From positions 1 to 39,172 of the forward strand of contig JAKDMQ010000004.1 in the NCBI GenBank assembly GCA_030452265.1: a stretch of 39,172 nucleotides of DNA, given 5' to 3'. This document shows positions 1 through 8,449 of the stretch, piece after piece. The notes beneath the pieces were generated by a model that was not told the origin of the DNA, searched no databases, and saw only the letters and a list, made by a program, of their open reading frames with translations. Origin of the DNA: Nitrococcus sp. Lineage in GTDB: Bacteria > Pseudomonadota > Gammaproteobacteria > Nitrococcales > Nitrococcaceae. Numbering within the stretch: position 1 is the stretch's first letter; each line of letters begins with the position of its first letter. The position numbers and the translations under genes are program-made.

Positions 1-2
1 AG

Positions 3-3000
3 GAAGACGTCGAGGCGCAGTTCGCGATTACCGCCCATTCGCGTCTGTCGCGGCGCGACATCGCCGGAATACTGCGCAGTCTGCGGCGCTATTCGGCGCG
101 CACGAAGAGCACGGAAATCGTGGTGACGCCAGGCGAGATCCTCGCCAACGACGAAGTGGAAGTCGCGATTGAGGCGGCGAGCCCCGATGCCGACACCAAG
201 GTACGCACCGCGATCGCCTGGCTCGAGCGGGCGCGGTTCCTGCAACGCGACGAGAACCATGTGCGCGTCTTTCCGGGAAGCTTGCGCGTCGATACCCTCG
301 AGGCCGCCAAGGCGCGGTTAGCGCGGGCGCATCTATCCGCGGAGCAGCATCGCAAATACGTCGACTTGCTCCACGCGCTCATTAACGCGGCGGACGACAA
401 GGGCATCAGCACCGATGAGCTGATGCTGCAGGTTGGCGTTTCGCCGGAACAATGCGTGCGCATGCTGCAGCAGTTGGAGGCGCTTGGCATTCTCTCCAAC
501 GATATCGCCTTGACCGTCTTGCTGCGAAAGGGCGTCAAGGATGCGTCCAGCGACCGATTGGCGCGGCTGATCCGGTTGGAAACCGCATTGCTCCATGCGC
601 TGCCAGAGCTTGCCCCGGATGCGGCCGCGGAGGGCTGGCAGGTAATGGACCTGCGCGCGCTGTGCCAGCAAGCCAAGGAGGCAACGGGTATCGATTGCCT
701 GCCCGACCAGGTCTCGAGGCTGATGCGTTCGTTGGCCCGCCCCTTTGGCGACGGCCATTCCGTGCAGCGAGCGCTGTTCGATGTCCGGGTGGTACGCCGG
801 GAGGTATTGCGCGTCAGGCTCTTGCGGACTTGGTCGAACATTTGCGAGATCGCCGCGCGGCGTCGTTCGGTCGCGACGGTCCTGTTACAGACATTGCTCG
901 CCCGTCTCGATGCGCAACTGCAAGGCGTGGATCTTCGGGTGGCCTGCATGCTGGGAGAGCTCGGCAACGAGCTGCGCAACGACACTGAGGTCGGACCGGG
1001 GCTGAAAGACGAGCTGCGCGCGATCGAGGCGGGCCTGCTGTACCTGCACGACAACGGCGTGCTTATCATAGACCGCGGCAAGAGCGTGTTCCGGGCTGCC
1101 ATGACCTTGCGCCTCGATCCGGCCGAGAAACAGCGCCGCTTCAGCGCCAGCGACTTTGCGCCGCTCGAGGATCATTACGAGCAGAAGAACTTCCAGGTTC
1201 ATGTCATCCAAGAGTACGCACGCCTCGCCCTGGCGAAATTATCCGATGCGCTGGCGTTCGTGATCGCCTATTTCGGCCTGTCGCGGATGGCGTTCATCCG
1301 CCGCTATTTCGCAGGCCGGCGCGAGGTCCTCGAGCGCGCGACAACCGCCGAATCCTGGCGGCGCATTGTCGAGGATCTACGCCATCCGCTGCAGGAGGCG
1401 ATCGTAACGGCCAGTGTCGATGGCAACCGCCTCATCCTAGCGGGACCGGGGTCCGGCAAGACGCGCGTGATCGTGCACCGGGTCGCGTATCTGGTGCGTG
1501 TTCTGCGCGAGCCTGCACGCAGCATTATCGTGCTGGCATTCAACCGGATGGCTGCCCTGGAGATCCGCCAGCGTTTGCGGGCGCTGATCGGTAAAGACGC
1601 CGCCGGCGTCGCCGTATTGACCTACCATGCGCTGGCATTGCGCCTAACCGGCAGCAGCGTCGCTGGCCTGGCGAGGCAGGATAACGAGATCGACTTCGGG
1701 GCGATCCTCGATTCGGCGTTGGCCCTGCTGGAAGGCGCTGACTCGGGAGAGAGTCCCGGAGACAGGGATGAGCTGCGTGAACGGCTGCTCACCGGCTATC
1801 GGCATATCCTCGTCGATGAGTATCAGGATATCGATGAGCGCCAATATCGACTGATCAGTGCCCTAGCCGGTCGGCGGCTGCGGGACCGGGATACAAAACT
1901 CACCTTGTTGGCCGTGGGTGATGATGATCAAAACATCTATGCGTTCCGCGCCACGAGTAATGAGTTCATCACCCGATTCCAGAGCGACTATGAAGCGGCG
2001 ACGGATTACCTGGTCGAGAACTACCGCTCCAGCGCGAACATCGTCGCCGCCGCCAACCAGATCATTGCCGGCAATCGCGGCCGCCTCAAAGCGGAGCATC
2101 CCATACGAATCAACCATACGCGCCGCGAGGCTCCTGCGGGCGGGCGCTGGCAACGCCTGGACACTATCGCGCACGGGCGTGTGTGCGTGCTTGGCGTTCC
2201 AGGAAACTTTATAGGTCAGGCCGAGGCGGTCATGGCGGAGCTTGCGCGCATCAAAGCGCTGGATACCGGAGCGGCTTGGTCGGATTTCGCCGTGCTGGCG
2301 CGCAACCGGGCAAGCCTCGAGCCAATCCGCGCTTGGTGCGAGTTGGAAGGCATCGACTGGTGCTCACCCGATGGCGAGCAGGGCCAGCCTCGGCTGACCC
2401 AGACACGGGAGGGCTGCGCCTTGCTGGATATGCTTGCGGCGAAGCCGCGCCGCACCTTGCCGGCGACGGCACTTGCACGCTGGTTTGTCCTACGATTTCG
2501 CGGCGGGCGCGAGGATAACCCCTGGCAGGGTCTGCTCAGGCAGTTCATTGACGAGCTTCAGGAGATTTGGCCCGAGGGCAAGATACCGACCACGATCATC
2601 GTCGATGCATTGTATGAGTTCGGTTATGAGGCACGTCGCTCGGAGCGAGGGCGAGTGCTTGTCTCGACTGTGCACGCCGCCAAAGGGCGTGAGCTCCGCC
2701 ACGTGGCAATCCTTGATAGTGGAGAATGGAAGCGCGCGGCCGATGATGAACGGCGTCTGTATTACGTTGGCATGACGCGGGCGCGCGAGAACCTGATTTT
2801 GTGCGAGCGCAGTACGCACCCCAATCCCTATTCGCGCGGTCTCAAAGGAGACGAGATAATGCGCATGCCGGTGCCGGCCAGGCCGCTGCGCCGTGCCGAG
2901 CTTGCCCGCCGTCACTTAGTGCTGGGTCAGGCCGATGTGGTGCTCGGCTATGGCGGAGGCTTCGCCGCTAACCACCCGGTGCAGCGCGCGCTTTCGCGGC

Positions 3001-3278
3001 TGGCATACGGCGATGCGCTTGACTTGATCGTCAATGGGGATCGGCGCGAGCTGCGCACATTGCAGGGGATCGTTGTTGGCAGACTGGCACGCAGGAGCAA
3101 GCTGCCGACCGGACGAGTCGTCAGGGTTAGCGTCGAGAGCATCGTACGCAGGACTCGCATGCGCACTGAGCCTGAGCACCGAGATCGGTTACGGGTGGAG
3201 GAATGGTGGGTGATACTGCCAAGGATCGTTATTGAGCCGGAAAGTGATTCTGCGGTTCACGCGGAAATAACCACCTGA
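3..3278 (+). CDS. RecQ/UvrD-type fused DNA helicase, C-terminal part (5' end outside window)
   Basis: The reading frame is open from base 3 with no stop, so the GTG at 120 is only an internal start candidate and the gene begins left of the window. The second half carries a full set of UvrD/Rep superfamily 1 motifs: Walker A GPGSGKT (about 1441-1464), motif II VDEYQD (about 1813), motif III GDDDQNIYAFR (about 1915), motif IV ENYRSS (about 2017), motif V STVHAAKGRE (about 2660) and motif VI YYVGMTRAREN (about 2760). About 470 residues of helical, winged-helix-like sequence lie upstream. From family knowledge, large proteins with an N-terminal RecQ helicase followed by a UvrD helicase have this layout, so I infer the missing part is RecQ-like. 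The product would be an ATP-dependent 3'-5' DNA unwinding enzyme in repair or recombination. The UvrD assignment is firm; the RecQ part is not visible here. Confidence 0.85.
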   Translation, partial: EDVEAQFAITAHSRLSRRDIAGILRSLRRYSARTKSTEIVVTPGEILANDEVEVAIEAASPDADTKVRTAIAWLERARFLQRDENHVRVFPGSLRVDTLEAAKARLARAHLSAEQHRKYVDLLHALINAADDKGISTDELMLQVGVSPEQCVRMLQQLEALGILSNDIALTVLLRKGVKDASSDRLARLIRLETALLHALPELAPDAAAEGWQVMDLRALCQQAKEATGIDCLPDQVSRLMRSLARPFGDGHSVQRALFDVRVVRREVLRVRLLRTWSNICEIAARRRSVATVLLQTLLARLDAQLQGVDLRVACMLGELGNELRNDTEVGPGLKDELRAIEAGLLYLHDNGVLIIDRGKSVFRAAMTLRLDPAEKQRRFSASDFAPLEDHYEQKNFQVHVIQEYARLALAKLSDALAFVIAYFGLSRMAFIRRYFAGRREVLERATTAESWRRIVEDLRHPLQEAIVTASVDGNRLILAGPGSGKTRVIVHRVAYLVRVLREPARSIIVLAFNRMAALEIRQRLRALIGKDAAGVAVLTYHALALRLTGSSVAGLARQDNEIDFGAILDSALALLEGADSGESPGDRDELRERLLTGYRHILVDEYQDIDERQYRLISALAGRRLRDRDTKLTLLAVGDDDQNIYAFRATSNEFITRFQSDYEAATDYLVENYRSSANIVAAANQIIAGNRGRLKAEHPIRINHTRREAPAGGRWQRLDTIAHGRVCVLGVPGNFIGQAEAVMAELARIKALDTGAAWSDFAVLARNRASLEPIRAWCELEGIDWCSPDGEQGQPRLTQTREGCALLDMLAAKPRRTLPATALARWFVLRFRGGREDNPWQGLLRQFIDELQEIWPEGKIPTTIIVDALYEFGYEARRSERGRVLVSTVHAAKGRELRHVAILDSGEWKRAADDERRLYYVGMTRARENLILCERSTHPNPYSRGLKGDEIMRMPVPARPLRRAELARRHLVLGQADVVLGYGGGFAANHPVQRALSRLAYGDALDLIVNGDRRELRTLQGIVVGRLARRSKLPTGRVVRVSVESIVRRTRMRTEPEHRDRLRVEEWWVILPRIVIEPESDSAVHAEITT

Positions 3279-3586
3279 GAGCGCTCAGATGGTGATTTGA
3301 CCTGGCGCGTAAAGCGCAGACGCGCTTGCTATGATCAGGGATGCGTTAGACTTGCAGGCTCTCGATGTCCGCGGCGAGCTCGGCACGGAGATCATCAGCC
3401 GTGTGGGTAGCTATAAGCGGCTCGCTGAGAACCTGAGTGTTGGCAGTTATAATCCATTGTTACTATAATTGCCGGGTTTGACTTTGCTTATCGGCGGCGT
3501 CTCCGGCAAGGGGACGTCGAGTTATTCGCATCCTGGTTTGCGCCGGTTCGACCTTGAGGTTTTCAGAAGAGTTGTAGGAGGAATCG
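3279..3586. other. Intergenic region with promoter
   Basis: These 308 bases between the helicase stop and the decayed cytochrome gene hold no convincing gene. They contain the sigma70-like promoter listed separately and a ribosome binding site (GTAGGAGGA) just before the ATG at 3587. Confidence 0.6.
3440..3469 (+). promoter_or_regulatory. Sigma70-like promoter for the cytochrome c5 pair
   Basis: TTGGCA (3440-3445) and a perfect TATAAT (3464-3469) are separated by 18 bases. A second TATAAT lies at 3448-3453. Transcription would start near 3476, about 110 bases before the first cytochrome-like ATG. It would drive both the decayed copy and the intact cytochrome gene, as no other good promoter is visible between them. 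Confidence 0.6.
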
Positions 3587-3925
3587 ATGAGTCAAGAAGC
3601 AGACAGAGAGTTTATCCGTAATTTCATCCTCGTGCTCGCTGCCCTGGCGGTGTCGGGGCTGATATTCGCCATTCTTGGCGTTAGATTGGCAGATGCTCAG
3701 AAAGGTCCTCAAGCGGATGAGCAGCTGCGCTCCCAGCTGAGCGCCGACCTCTCGCAGCCGCTAAGCCATGTCAGCACCGCCAGCGAGCTCGGGTTGGTTG
3801 CCACCGCCCCGGCCGGGAATGCGAGCAATCTGGCCAGCAGCGGCCAACGACTGGTCGCGCACGTGTGCTCAGCCCGTCGTGCGAACGAATCCGTGCCTGC
3901 GCCGCAGGTCAACAACAAGGCATAG
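3587..3925 (+). pseudogene. Decayed duplicate of the cytochrome c5 gene (heme site lost)
   Basis: The first 50 or so residues match the protein encoded at 3959 almost exactly: same MSQEADREF start, same membrane anchor, same post-anchor segment. The heme motif that reads CGACH in the neighbour reads CSARR here (3866-3880): the second Cys codon tgt has become cgt and the His codon cat has become cgt. Where the neighbour has CAG after AACAAGGC(g), this copy has TAG (3923-3925), so the c-type domain with the Met ligand is missing. Residual similarity continues a few codons past the stop. The ribosome binding site (AGGAGGA) and promoter look intact, so a 112-aa membrane-anchored peptide without heme may still be made. 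I call it a pseudogene; a retained non-heme role is possible but unsupported. Confidence 0.85.
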
Positions 3926-3958
3926 CGGGTTGCAACTGCCTCGTAGAAGGAGGAAAAG

Positions 3959-4459
3959 ATGAGTCAGGAGGCTGATAGAGAGTTTGTCCGTAATTTCATC
4001 ATCGTGCTCGCTGCTCTGGCGGTGTCGGGGATTGTATTCGCCATTCTTGGCGTTAGATTGGCAGATGCCCAAAAAGGTCCGCAGGCGGATGCGCAGCTGC
4101 GTTCCCAGCTGGAGGCCGACCTGCAGGCAGTAGGCGATGTCAGCACGTCCAGCGAGCCCGCGGCGGCTAGCACGGCGGCGGCCACCACGAGCGAAGGCGC
4201 GAGTGGCGGACCCAGCGGCGAGGAAGTGGTCGGACGTGTGTGCGGAGCCTGTCATAAGACGGGACTCATGGGTGCGCCACAGATCGGCAACAAGGCGCAG
4301 TGGGCCCCGCGCGCCAAGCAAGGATTGGATACGCTGGTGACGCACGCTTTGAATGGTTTCGGCGCAATGCCGCCCCAGGGCGGCACCGTTAGCAAGGAAG
4401 AAGCGCAGGCTGCCATCAAATACATGGTAGTGGAGAAAACTGGCCTCGAGCTGAAATAG
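3959..4459 (+). CDS. Membrane-anchored cytochrome c5-family monoheme protein
   Basis: This 166-aa protein has a short cytoplasmic head, one uncleaved N-terminal membrane helix (about residues 13-33), a flexible Ala/Ser/Thr/Gly-rich periplasmic linker (about 60-88) and a C-terminal monoheme domain. The heme-binding CGACH is at 95-99 and the likely axial Met is M137 in GAMPPQGG, the usual pattern of class I cytochrome c5. The start follows GAAGGAGGA at 7-8 bases. It should carry electrons in the periplasm, held to the inner membrane, between respiratory complexes or from a sulfur or other donor; the partner is not shown by the sequence. It follows its own decayed duplicate by 33 bases and ends before a strong terminator. 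The DUF815 gene downstream is convergent. Confidence 0.9.
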   Translation: MSQEADREFVRNFIIVLAALAVSGIVFAILGVRLADAQKGPQADAQLRSQLEADLQAVGDVSTSSEPAAASTAAATTSEGASGGPSGEEVVGRVCGACHKTGLMGAPQIGNKAQWAPRAKQGLDTLVTHALNGFGAMPPQGGTVSKEEAQAAIKYMVVEKTGLELK

Positions 4460-4481
4460 GCTCGTGATTCATGTCCTACCA

Positions 4482-4510
4482 CGCCCCGGCCCTGCGGCCG
4501 GGGCGTTTTT
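4482..4510 (+). terminator. Rho-independent terminator after cytochrome c5
   Basis: A perfect 10-bp GC-rich stem (CGCCCCGGCC at 4482-4491 with GGCCGGGGCG at 4496-4505) with a 4-base loop is followed by five T. It lies 22 bases after the cytochrome stop and before the convergent DUF815 gene. Confidence 0.95.
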
Positions 4511-4530
4511 GTGTGCCTGAGCGGTAATGC

Positions 4531-5409
4531 TCATACTTGCTTGTCACGCAAACCCTGCCGGCCTGCCCAATCACGCGCAAACTGCCAAGCGATGCGGCCG
4601 CTGCGCGATCCACGAGCGAGCGCAAAGCGCAGTGCGGCTTGGCGAACCGCATCCGCCTCCGCGACGGGCACGTCCAGCTCCGCCAGCCAGCTAAAACAGA
4701 TATCTATATAATCATCCTGATTGAAGGGATAGAACGCGAGCCAAAGGCCAAAACGCTCGGACAGCGAGATTTTCTCCTCTACCGCCTCGCCATGATGAAT
4801 TTCACCGTCGATGTTGCGCGTCGCCTCGTTTTCACTCATGTATTCGGGCAGTAAATGGCGGCGGTTGGAGGTGGCGTAGATCAGCAAGTTATCCGGGGTT
4901 GCCGCCAGCGACCCTTCCAGTGCCGCCTTGAGCGCCTTATAGCTGGGATCATCGGCTTCGAAGGAGAGATCATCACAGAACAGGATGAACTTCTCGGCCC
5001 GGCCATGAACCGGCTCCACAATTTGCGGGAGATCGATCAAATCATGGCCTTCGACCTGGATCGCCCGCAATCCCTGGTCGGCATACTCGTTGAGCAGAGC
5101 CTTGATCAGCGAGGATTTGCCGGTGCCACGCGAGCCCCACAACAGGACATTGTTGGCGGGTAGCCCGGCGAGGAACTGCCGGGTATTGCGATCAATCTCC
5201 GCCATTTGTGGCTTGATGTGGCGCAGAGTTTGGAGCCGGATGCGATGCGGATGGCGCACCGGCTCCAGGTAACCGGCTCCGGCGCTGCGCCGCCAGCGAA
5301 AGGCAATTGCAACATCCCAGCACAACTCCGGGCGAGCCGGTGGCACAAGCGCCTCGAGCCGTTGCAATAGGCGCTCGGCGCGGCTGAGCACTTCTTCGAG
5401 CTTGTCCAT
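4531..5409 (-). CDS. DUF815-family AAA ATPase
   Basis: This 292-aa protein matches the DUF815 P-loop ATPase family over its full length. An N-terminal helical segment of about 60 residues, rich in Leu/Glu/Arg, is followed by Walker A GSRGTGKS (residues 92-99), a Walker B-like FILFCDDLSF (141-150), a sensor-like TSNRRH (180-185) and the family-typical LSERFGLWLAFYPF stretch. The function of DUF815 ATPases is not established; they are predicted to remodel or load a partner using ATP. The ATG at 5409 follows GAGGGG. The gene is monocistronic and convergent with the cytochrome gene, and its start region is divergent from the small gene at 5548. Confidence 0.88.
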   Translation of the reverse strand: MDKLEEVLSRAERLLQRLEALVPPARPELCWDVAIAFRWRRSAGAGYLEPVRHPHRIRLQTLRHIKPQMAEIDRNTRQFLAGLPANNVLLWGSRGTGKSSLIKALLNEYADQGLRAIQVEGHDLIDLPQIVEPVHGRAEKFILFCDDLSFEADDPSYKALKAALEGSLAATPDNLLIYATSNRRHLLPEYMSENEATRNIDGEIHHGEAVEEKISLSERFGLWLAFYPFNQDDYIDICFSWLAELDVPVAEADAVRQAALRFALARGSRSGRIAWQFARDWAGRQGLRDKQV

Positions 5410-5484
5410 TGATTCAACCCCTCTAATCCATTTTGCCGCCAGGCCGGCTTCGCGAGTGGGCGGACAGGCGTAATTCGTCGGCGC

Positions 5485-5514
5485 TTGACAAACGCGAATC
5501 GATATTATTACGAT
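5485..5514 (+). promoter_or_regulatory. Sigma70-like promoter for the small gene at 5548
   Basis: A perfect TTGACA (5485-5490) lies 18 bases before TACGAT (5509-5514), placing the transcript start near 5521, just ahead of the GGAG and ATG of the next gene. Its position rules out the longer reading that would begin inside the -35 element. Confidence 0.6.
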
Positions 5515-5547
5515 TCCACTGGATCAATGAGCTATTGGAGAAATTCG

Positions 5548-5790
5548 ATGCACTACCGAATTGACGCGTATTTGGTGCATGGTAATCCACGGCTGCAGAT
5601 CAAGGAGGCCAAGTCAGGCACTGTCCGGCTGGTGTGGGACTATCCGAAGTCTCCATCTGCCGGGCCAGGAGGCTCAGAGCGCGAGCTTGCACAGTCGCTT
5701 GCTACAGAGGAAGCGCTCCACAAGCTATTTCGCAAGTTGTTCCTATTGACCACCACCGAGCACCTCAACGGCCAGCTAAAGCGCGATTGA
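5548..5790 (+). CDS. Small hypothetical protein (80 aa)
   Basis: I do not recognise this family. The start is set by GGAG (5537-5540) 7 bases before ATG 5548, and by the promoter immediately upstream. The protein begins MHYRIDAYLVHGNPRLQ, continues with a segment suggesting beta strands (SGTVRLVWDYP), a short Gly/Pro turn and a C-terminal amphipathic helix rich in Leu, Lys and Glu. There is no signal peptide, membrane segment or Cys pair. It is likely a soluble cytoplasmic protein transcribed alone or with the DUF2007 gene 200 bases downstream. Confidence 0.6.
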   Translation: MHYRIDAYLVHGNPRLQIKEAKSGTVRLVWDYPKSPSAGPGGSERELAQSLATEEALHKLFRKLFLLTTTEHLNGQLKRD

Positions 5791-5989
5791 GCTGCGTCAC
5801 GAGGCTACCTTAGCTGACCGGCTCCGAAATTCGCTGATATGATGGCGCCAAGAGGGGCTTGGCCAGTCTACCCGTTCTGGGCAAGCTTGCACCGGCGGCG
5901 CGCAAACTGCCGGCCGTCGACTTTTGTAAGACTATGGCGAAGGTGTCGGCAATCGGCACGCCTGGAAAATAGGCAAGCTCCGTGCGGCT

Positions 5990-6307
5990 GTGAAGCGCGT
6001 CTACACTTCATCGGATCTTCTGATCGTCGGGCATTTGGCCGAGGTGCTGAAACGCCGCAATATTAACCGACTCGTGCGTAACCTCTATCTCACCGGCGGC
6101 GCCGGCGAGCTGCCACCGACGGCCATCTGGCCCGAGCTCTGGGTAGATGACGAGGACTATGAGCTCGCCCGGCGACTCATCGACGAGGTGCTTGGCAACA
6201 ACGCCGCCACGCCGCCCGCCTGGGTCTGCTCCGGCTGCGGCGAGCGGATTGAAGGCCAATTCGCCGCCTGCTGGAAGTGTGCTGCCCCGGCACCGCCCGA
6301 GCAATGA
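5990..6307 (+). CDS. DUF2007-type putative signal transducing protein with C-terminal zinc ribbon
   Basis: The 105-aa product begins MKRVYTSSDLLIVGHLAEVL, typical of the DUF2007 fold (a small alpha/beta domain resembling PII-type signalling proteins), and contains ELWVDDEDYELARRLIDE, the family's usual end of domain. A zinc-ribbon follows with Cys at 80, 83, 94 and 97 (CSGC and CWKC). The GTG at 5990 is the first usable start after the in-frame stop at 5927-5929; the ribosome binding site is weak. The role is unknown; DUF2007 proteins are only predicted to bind a ligand or partner protein. It stands 110 bases upstream of the aconitase gene in the same direction. Confidence 0.75.
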   Translation: MKRVYTSSDLLIVGHLAEVLKRRNINRLVRNLYLTGGAGELPPTAIWPELWVDDEDYELARRLIDEVLGNNAATPPAWVCSGCGERIEGQFAACWKCAAPAPPEQ

Positions 6308-6417
6308 ATTCGCGCTTGCGGCTTCGGGGATCAAGACACACTTGCCTTGTAAAGCCTGCCATCGACCCACATGCACTGTATACATAAGCCATGCCCTGGC
6401 AACGGGAGGGAGCGCTC

Positions 6418-8358
6418 ATGAGCTATAATGCTACCCAAAAGCTCATCGCCGACCATCGGCTGGAGGGTGAGATGTGGCTTGGCGCGGAGATCGGCCTGCG
6501 CATCGATCAGACCCTCACCCAGGACGCCACTGGCACGCTCGCGATGCAGGAATTCGAGGCCATGGAGCTACCGCGGGTGCGCACCGAGCTCTCCGCCCAG
6601 TACGTGGATCACAACCTACTCCAGGTGGATTACAAGAACGCCGATGACCACCTCTTCCTGCAGAGTGCTGCACGCAAGTTTGGCCTGTGGTTCAGTCCGC
6701 CCGGAAACGGCGTAAGCCATCCCGTGCACATGCAGCGTTTCGGCGTTCCCGGCAAAACTTTGTTGGGCTCCGACAGCCATACTTGCGCCGCCGGGTCTCT
6801 CGGAATGCTGGCGATTGGCGCCGGTGGACTGGAGGTCGCCATGGCGATGGCGGGCGAGCCTTTCCATTTGAAAATGCCCAAGGTCATGGGCGTGCGCCTG
6901 ACGGGCGAGCTGCCCGATTGGGTCAGCGCCAAGGACGTGATTTTGGAGGTCCTGCGCCGCCACGGCGTGGCTGGCGGCGTCGGCAGGATCATTGAGTATT
7001 ACGGCCCGGGGCTCGCCGCGCTCAGCGCCATGGACCGCCACGTGATCGCCAATATGGGCGCGGAGCTGGGCGCGACAACGACGGTCTTTCCATCGGACGA
7101 GCAGACCCGGCGCTTTCTGCGCCAGCAAGGCCGTGAAGGCGATTGGCGCCCCCTGCAAGCAGACGAGGGCGCGGAGTACGACGAGCACGACTCGATCGAT
7201 CTCGCCGTGATCGAGCCGCTGATCGCGCTGCCGAGTAGCCCGGGCAACGTGGTCCCGGTGCGCGAAGTAGCCGGCCGCCCGATCTATCAGAGCTACATCG
7301 GCTCTTCGGCCAACCCGGGCCTGCGTGACTTCGGCATCGCCGCGCACATCGTCTCCGGCCGGCGGGTCGCCCCCGGCGTGTCGTTCGATATCAACCCCAC
7401 CTCGCGCCAGATGCTCGATTCGATGGTCACACTTGGCCTGTTGCGTGCCCTGCTCGCAGCCGGGGCGCGGCTCCATCAGACCGGCTGCAATGGCTGCATC
7501 GGCATGGGGCAGGCGCCGGCAACCGGTCGCATTAGCCTGCGTACGGTGCCGCGCAATTTTCCGGGACGCTCCGGCACCGAGGAGGACGCGGTCTACCTGT
7601 GCAGCCCGGAGACGGCGACAGCGGCTGCACTGACCGGTGTAATTACGGATCCACGCACGCTCGAGGCGGACTATCCGCGCTTCGTGGAGCCGGGCGTCGT
7701 GGATACCAGGGCGGATTGGGTGCAGCCGCCGGAGGCGGACGGCACTGCGGTCGAGCTGCAGAAGGGCCCCAACATACGCGGATTGCCGACGCTCGAGCCG
7801 CTTCAGGACGAGATCGAGGGACCCGTGCTACTCAAGCTCGGCGACGATGTCTCGACCGATGAGATCTTGCCGGCCGGCGTGCAGGTGCTGGCATTGCGCA
7901 GCAATATCGAGGCGATTAGCCAGTTCGCCTTCAGCCGTGTAGACGGCAGCTATTATGAGCGGGCTATGGCGCATCAAAGGCGCGCTTCGCTCATCGTTGC
8001 CGGAGACAATTATGGCCAGGGCTCCAGCCGTGAGCACGCCGCCGTCTGCCCAGCCTATCTTGGCGTGCGGGTTGTGATCGCCAAATCGTTTGCCCGGATC
8101 CACTGGCAGAACCTAATCAACTTCGGCGTCTTGCCACTGCAGTTTCGGGATCCGGAGGACTGGCGGCAGATCAGCCAGGGCGATGTGGTGCAAATCGAGG
8201 GGATTCACGAAGCCCTGCGCCAGAGCAATGAGCTGCACGCGCTCAACCGGACCCGCGAGGAGACCTATCAACTCGAGCATACTCTGAGCGAGCGCCAGGT
8301 CGAGGTGCTGATGCAGGGCAGCCTGATCAACTACGTTCGCCATAAGCACGCGGCCTGA
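6418..8358 (+). CDS. Aconitate hydratase, Aquifex-type single-chain form
   Basis: Aconitase interconverts citrate and isocitrate through cis-aconitate using a [4Fe-4S] cluster. The 646-aa product is the length of the short, Aquifex-type aconitases rather than the 850-900 aa of AcnA/AcnB. Cluster ligands are visible: C123 in SDSHTCAAGS and C357 and C360 in TGCNGCIGMG. The C-terminal swivel domain contains GDNYGQGSSREHAA, with the substrate-binding SSRE. I place the start at ATG 6418 because GGGAGGGAG (6404-6412) precedes it, though an in-frame ATG exists at 6391. It would serve the TCA cycle. The last 24 bases of the gene recur at 9026-9049, as part of the duplicated unit that carries slp. Confidence 0.92.
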   Translation: MSYNATQKLIADHRLEGEMWLGAEIGLRIDQTLTQDATGTLAMQEFEAMELPRVRTELSAQYVDHNLLQVDYKNADDHLFLQSAARKFGLWFSPPGNGVSHPVHMQRFGVPGKTLLGSDSHTCAAGSLGMLAIGAGGLEVAMAMAGEPFHLKMPKVMGVRLTGELPDWVSAKDVILEVLRRHGVAGGVGRIIEYYGPGLAALSAMDRHVIANMGAELGATTTVFPSDEQTRRFLRQQGREGDWRPLQADEGAEYDEHDSIDLAVIEPLIALPSSPGNVVPVREVAGRPIYQSYIGSSANPGLRDFGIAAHIVSGRRVAPGVSFDINPTSRQMLDSMVTLGLLRALLAAGARLHQTGCNGCIGMGQAPATGRISLRTVPRNFPGRSGTEEDAVYLCSPETATAAALTGVITDPRTLEADYPRFVEPGVVDTRADWVQPPEADGTAVELQKGPNIRGLPTLEPLQDEIEGPVLLKLGDDVSTDEILPAGVQVLALRSNIEAISQFAFSRVDGSYYERAMAHQRRASLIVAGDNYGQGSSREHAAVCPAYLGVRVVIAKSFARIHWQNLINFGVLPLQFRDPEDWRQISQGDVVQIEGIHEALRQSNELHALNRTREETYQLEHTLSERQVEVLMQGSLINYVRHKHAA

Positions 8359-8381
8359 GCCTGCTAGGGCTGCCAACCATG

Positions 8382-8409
8382 GCTCCGGGAACGCGAAGGG
8401 GGCTTTTTT
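8382..8409 (+). terminator. Weak terminator-like hairpin after aconitase
   Basis: GCTCC (8382-8386) can pair with GGGGC (8399-8403), including one G-T pair, followed by six T. The stem is short. The equivalent place in the downstream duplicated copy (near 9060-9085) has lost the T run. Confidence 0.35.
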
Positions 8410-8449
8410 GTATGCGGGCTGCGCAGCCGTGTAACTGAGGTACAGGGTC

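Noticed and set aside
89-1102. Minus-strand open frame (337 codons) opposite the helicase
   Set aside because: Ser/Arg/Ala-rich translation typical of an antisense shadow; the plus-strand frame continues without stop from the left edge.
6341-6386. Possible sigma70 promoter before aconitase (TATACA near 6379)
   Set aside because: No acceptable -35 element at 16-18 bases upstream.
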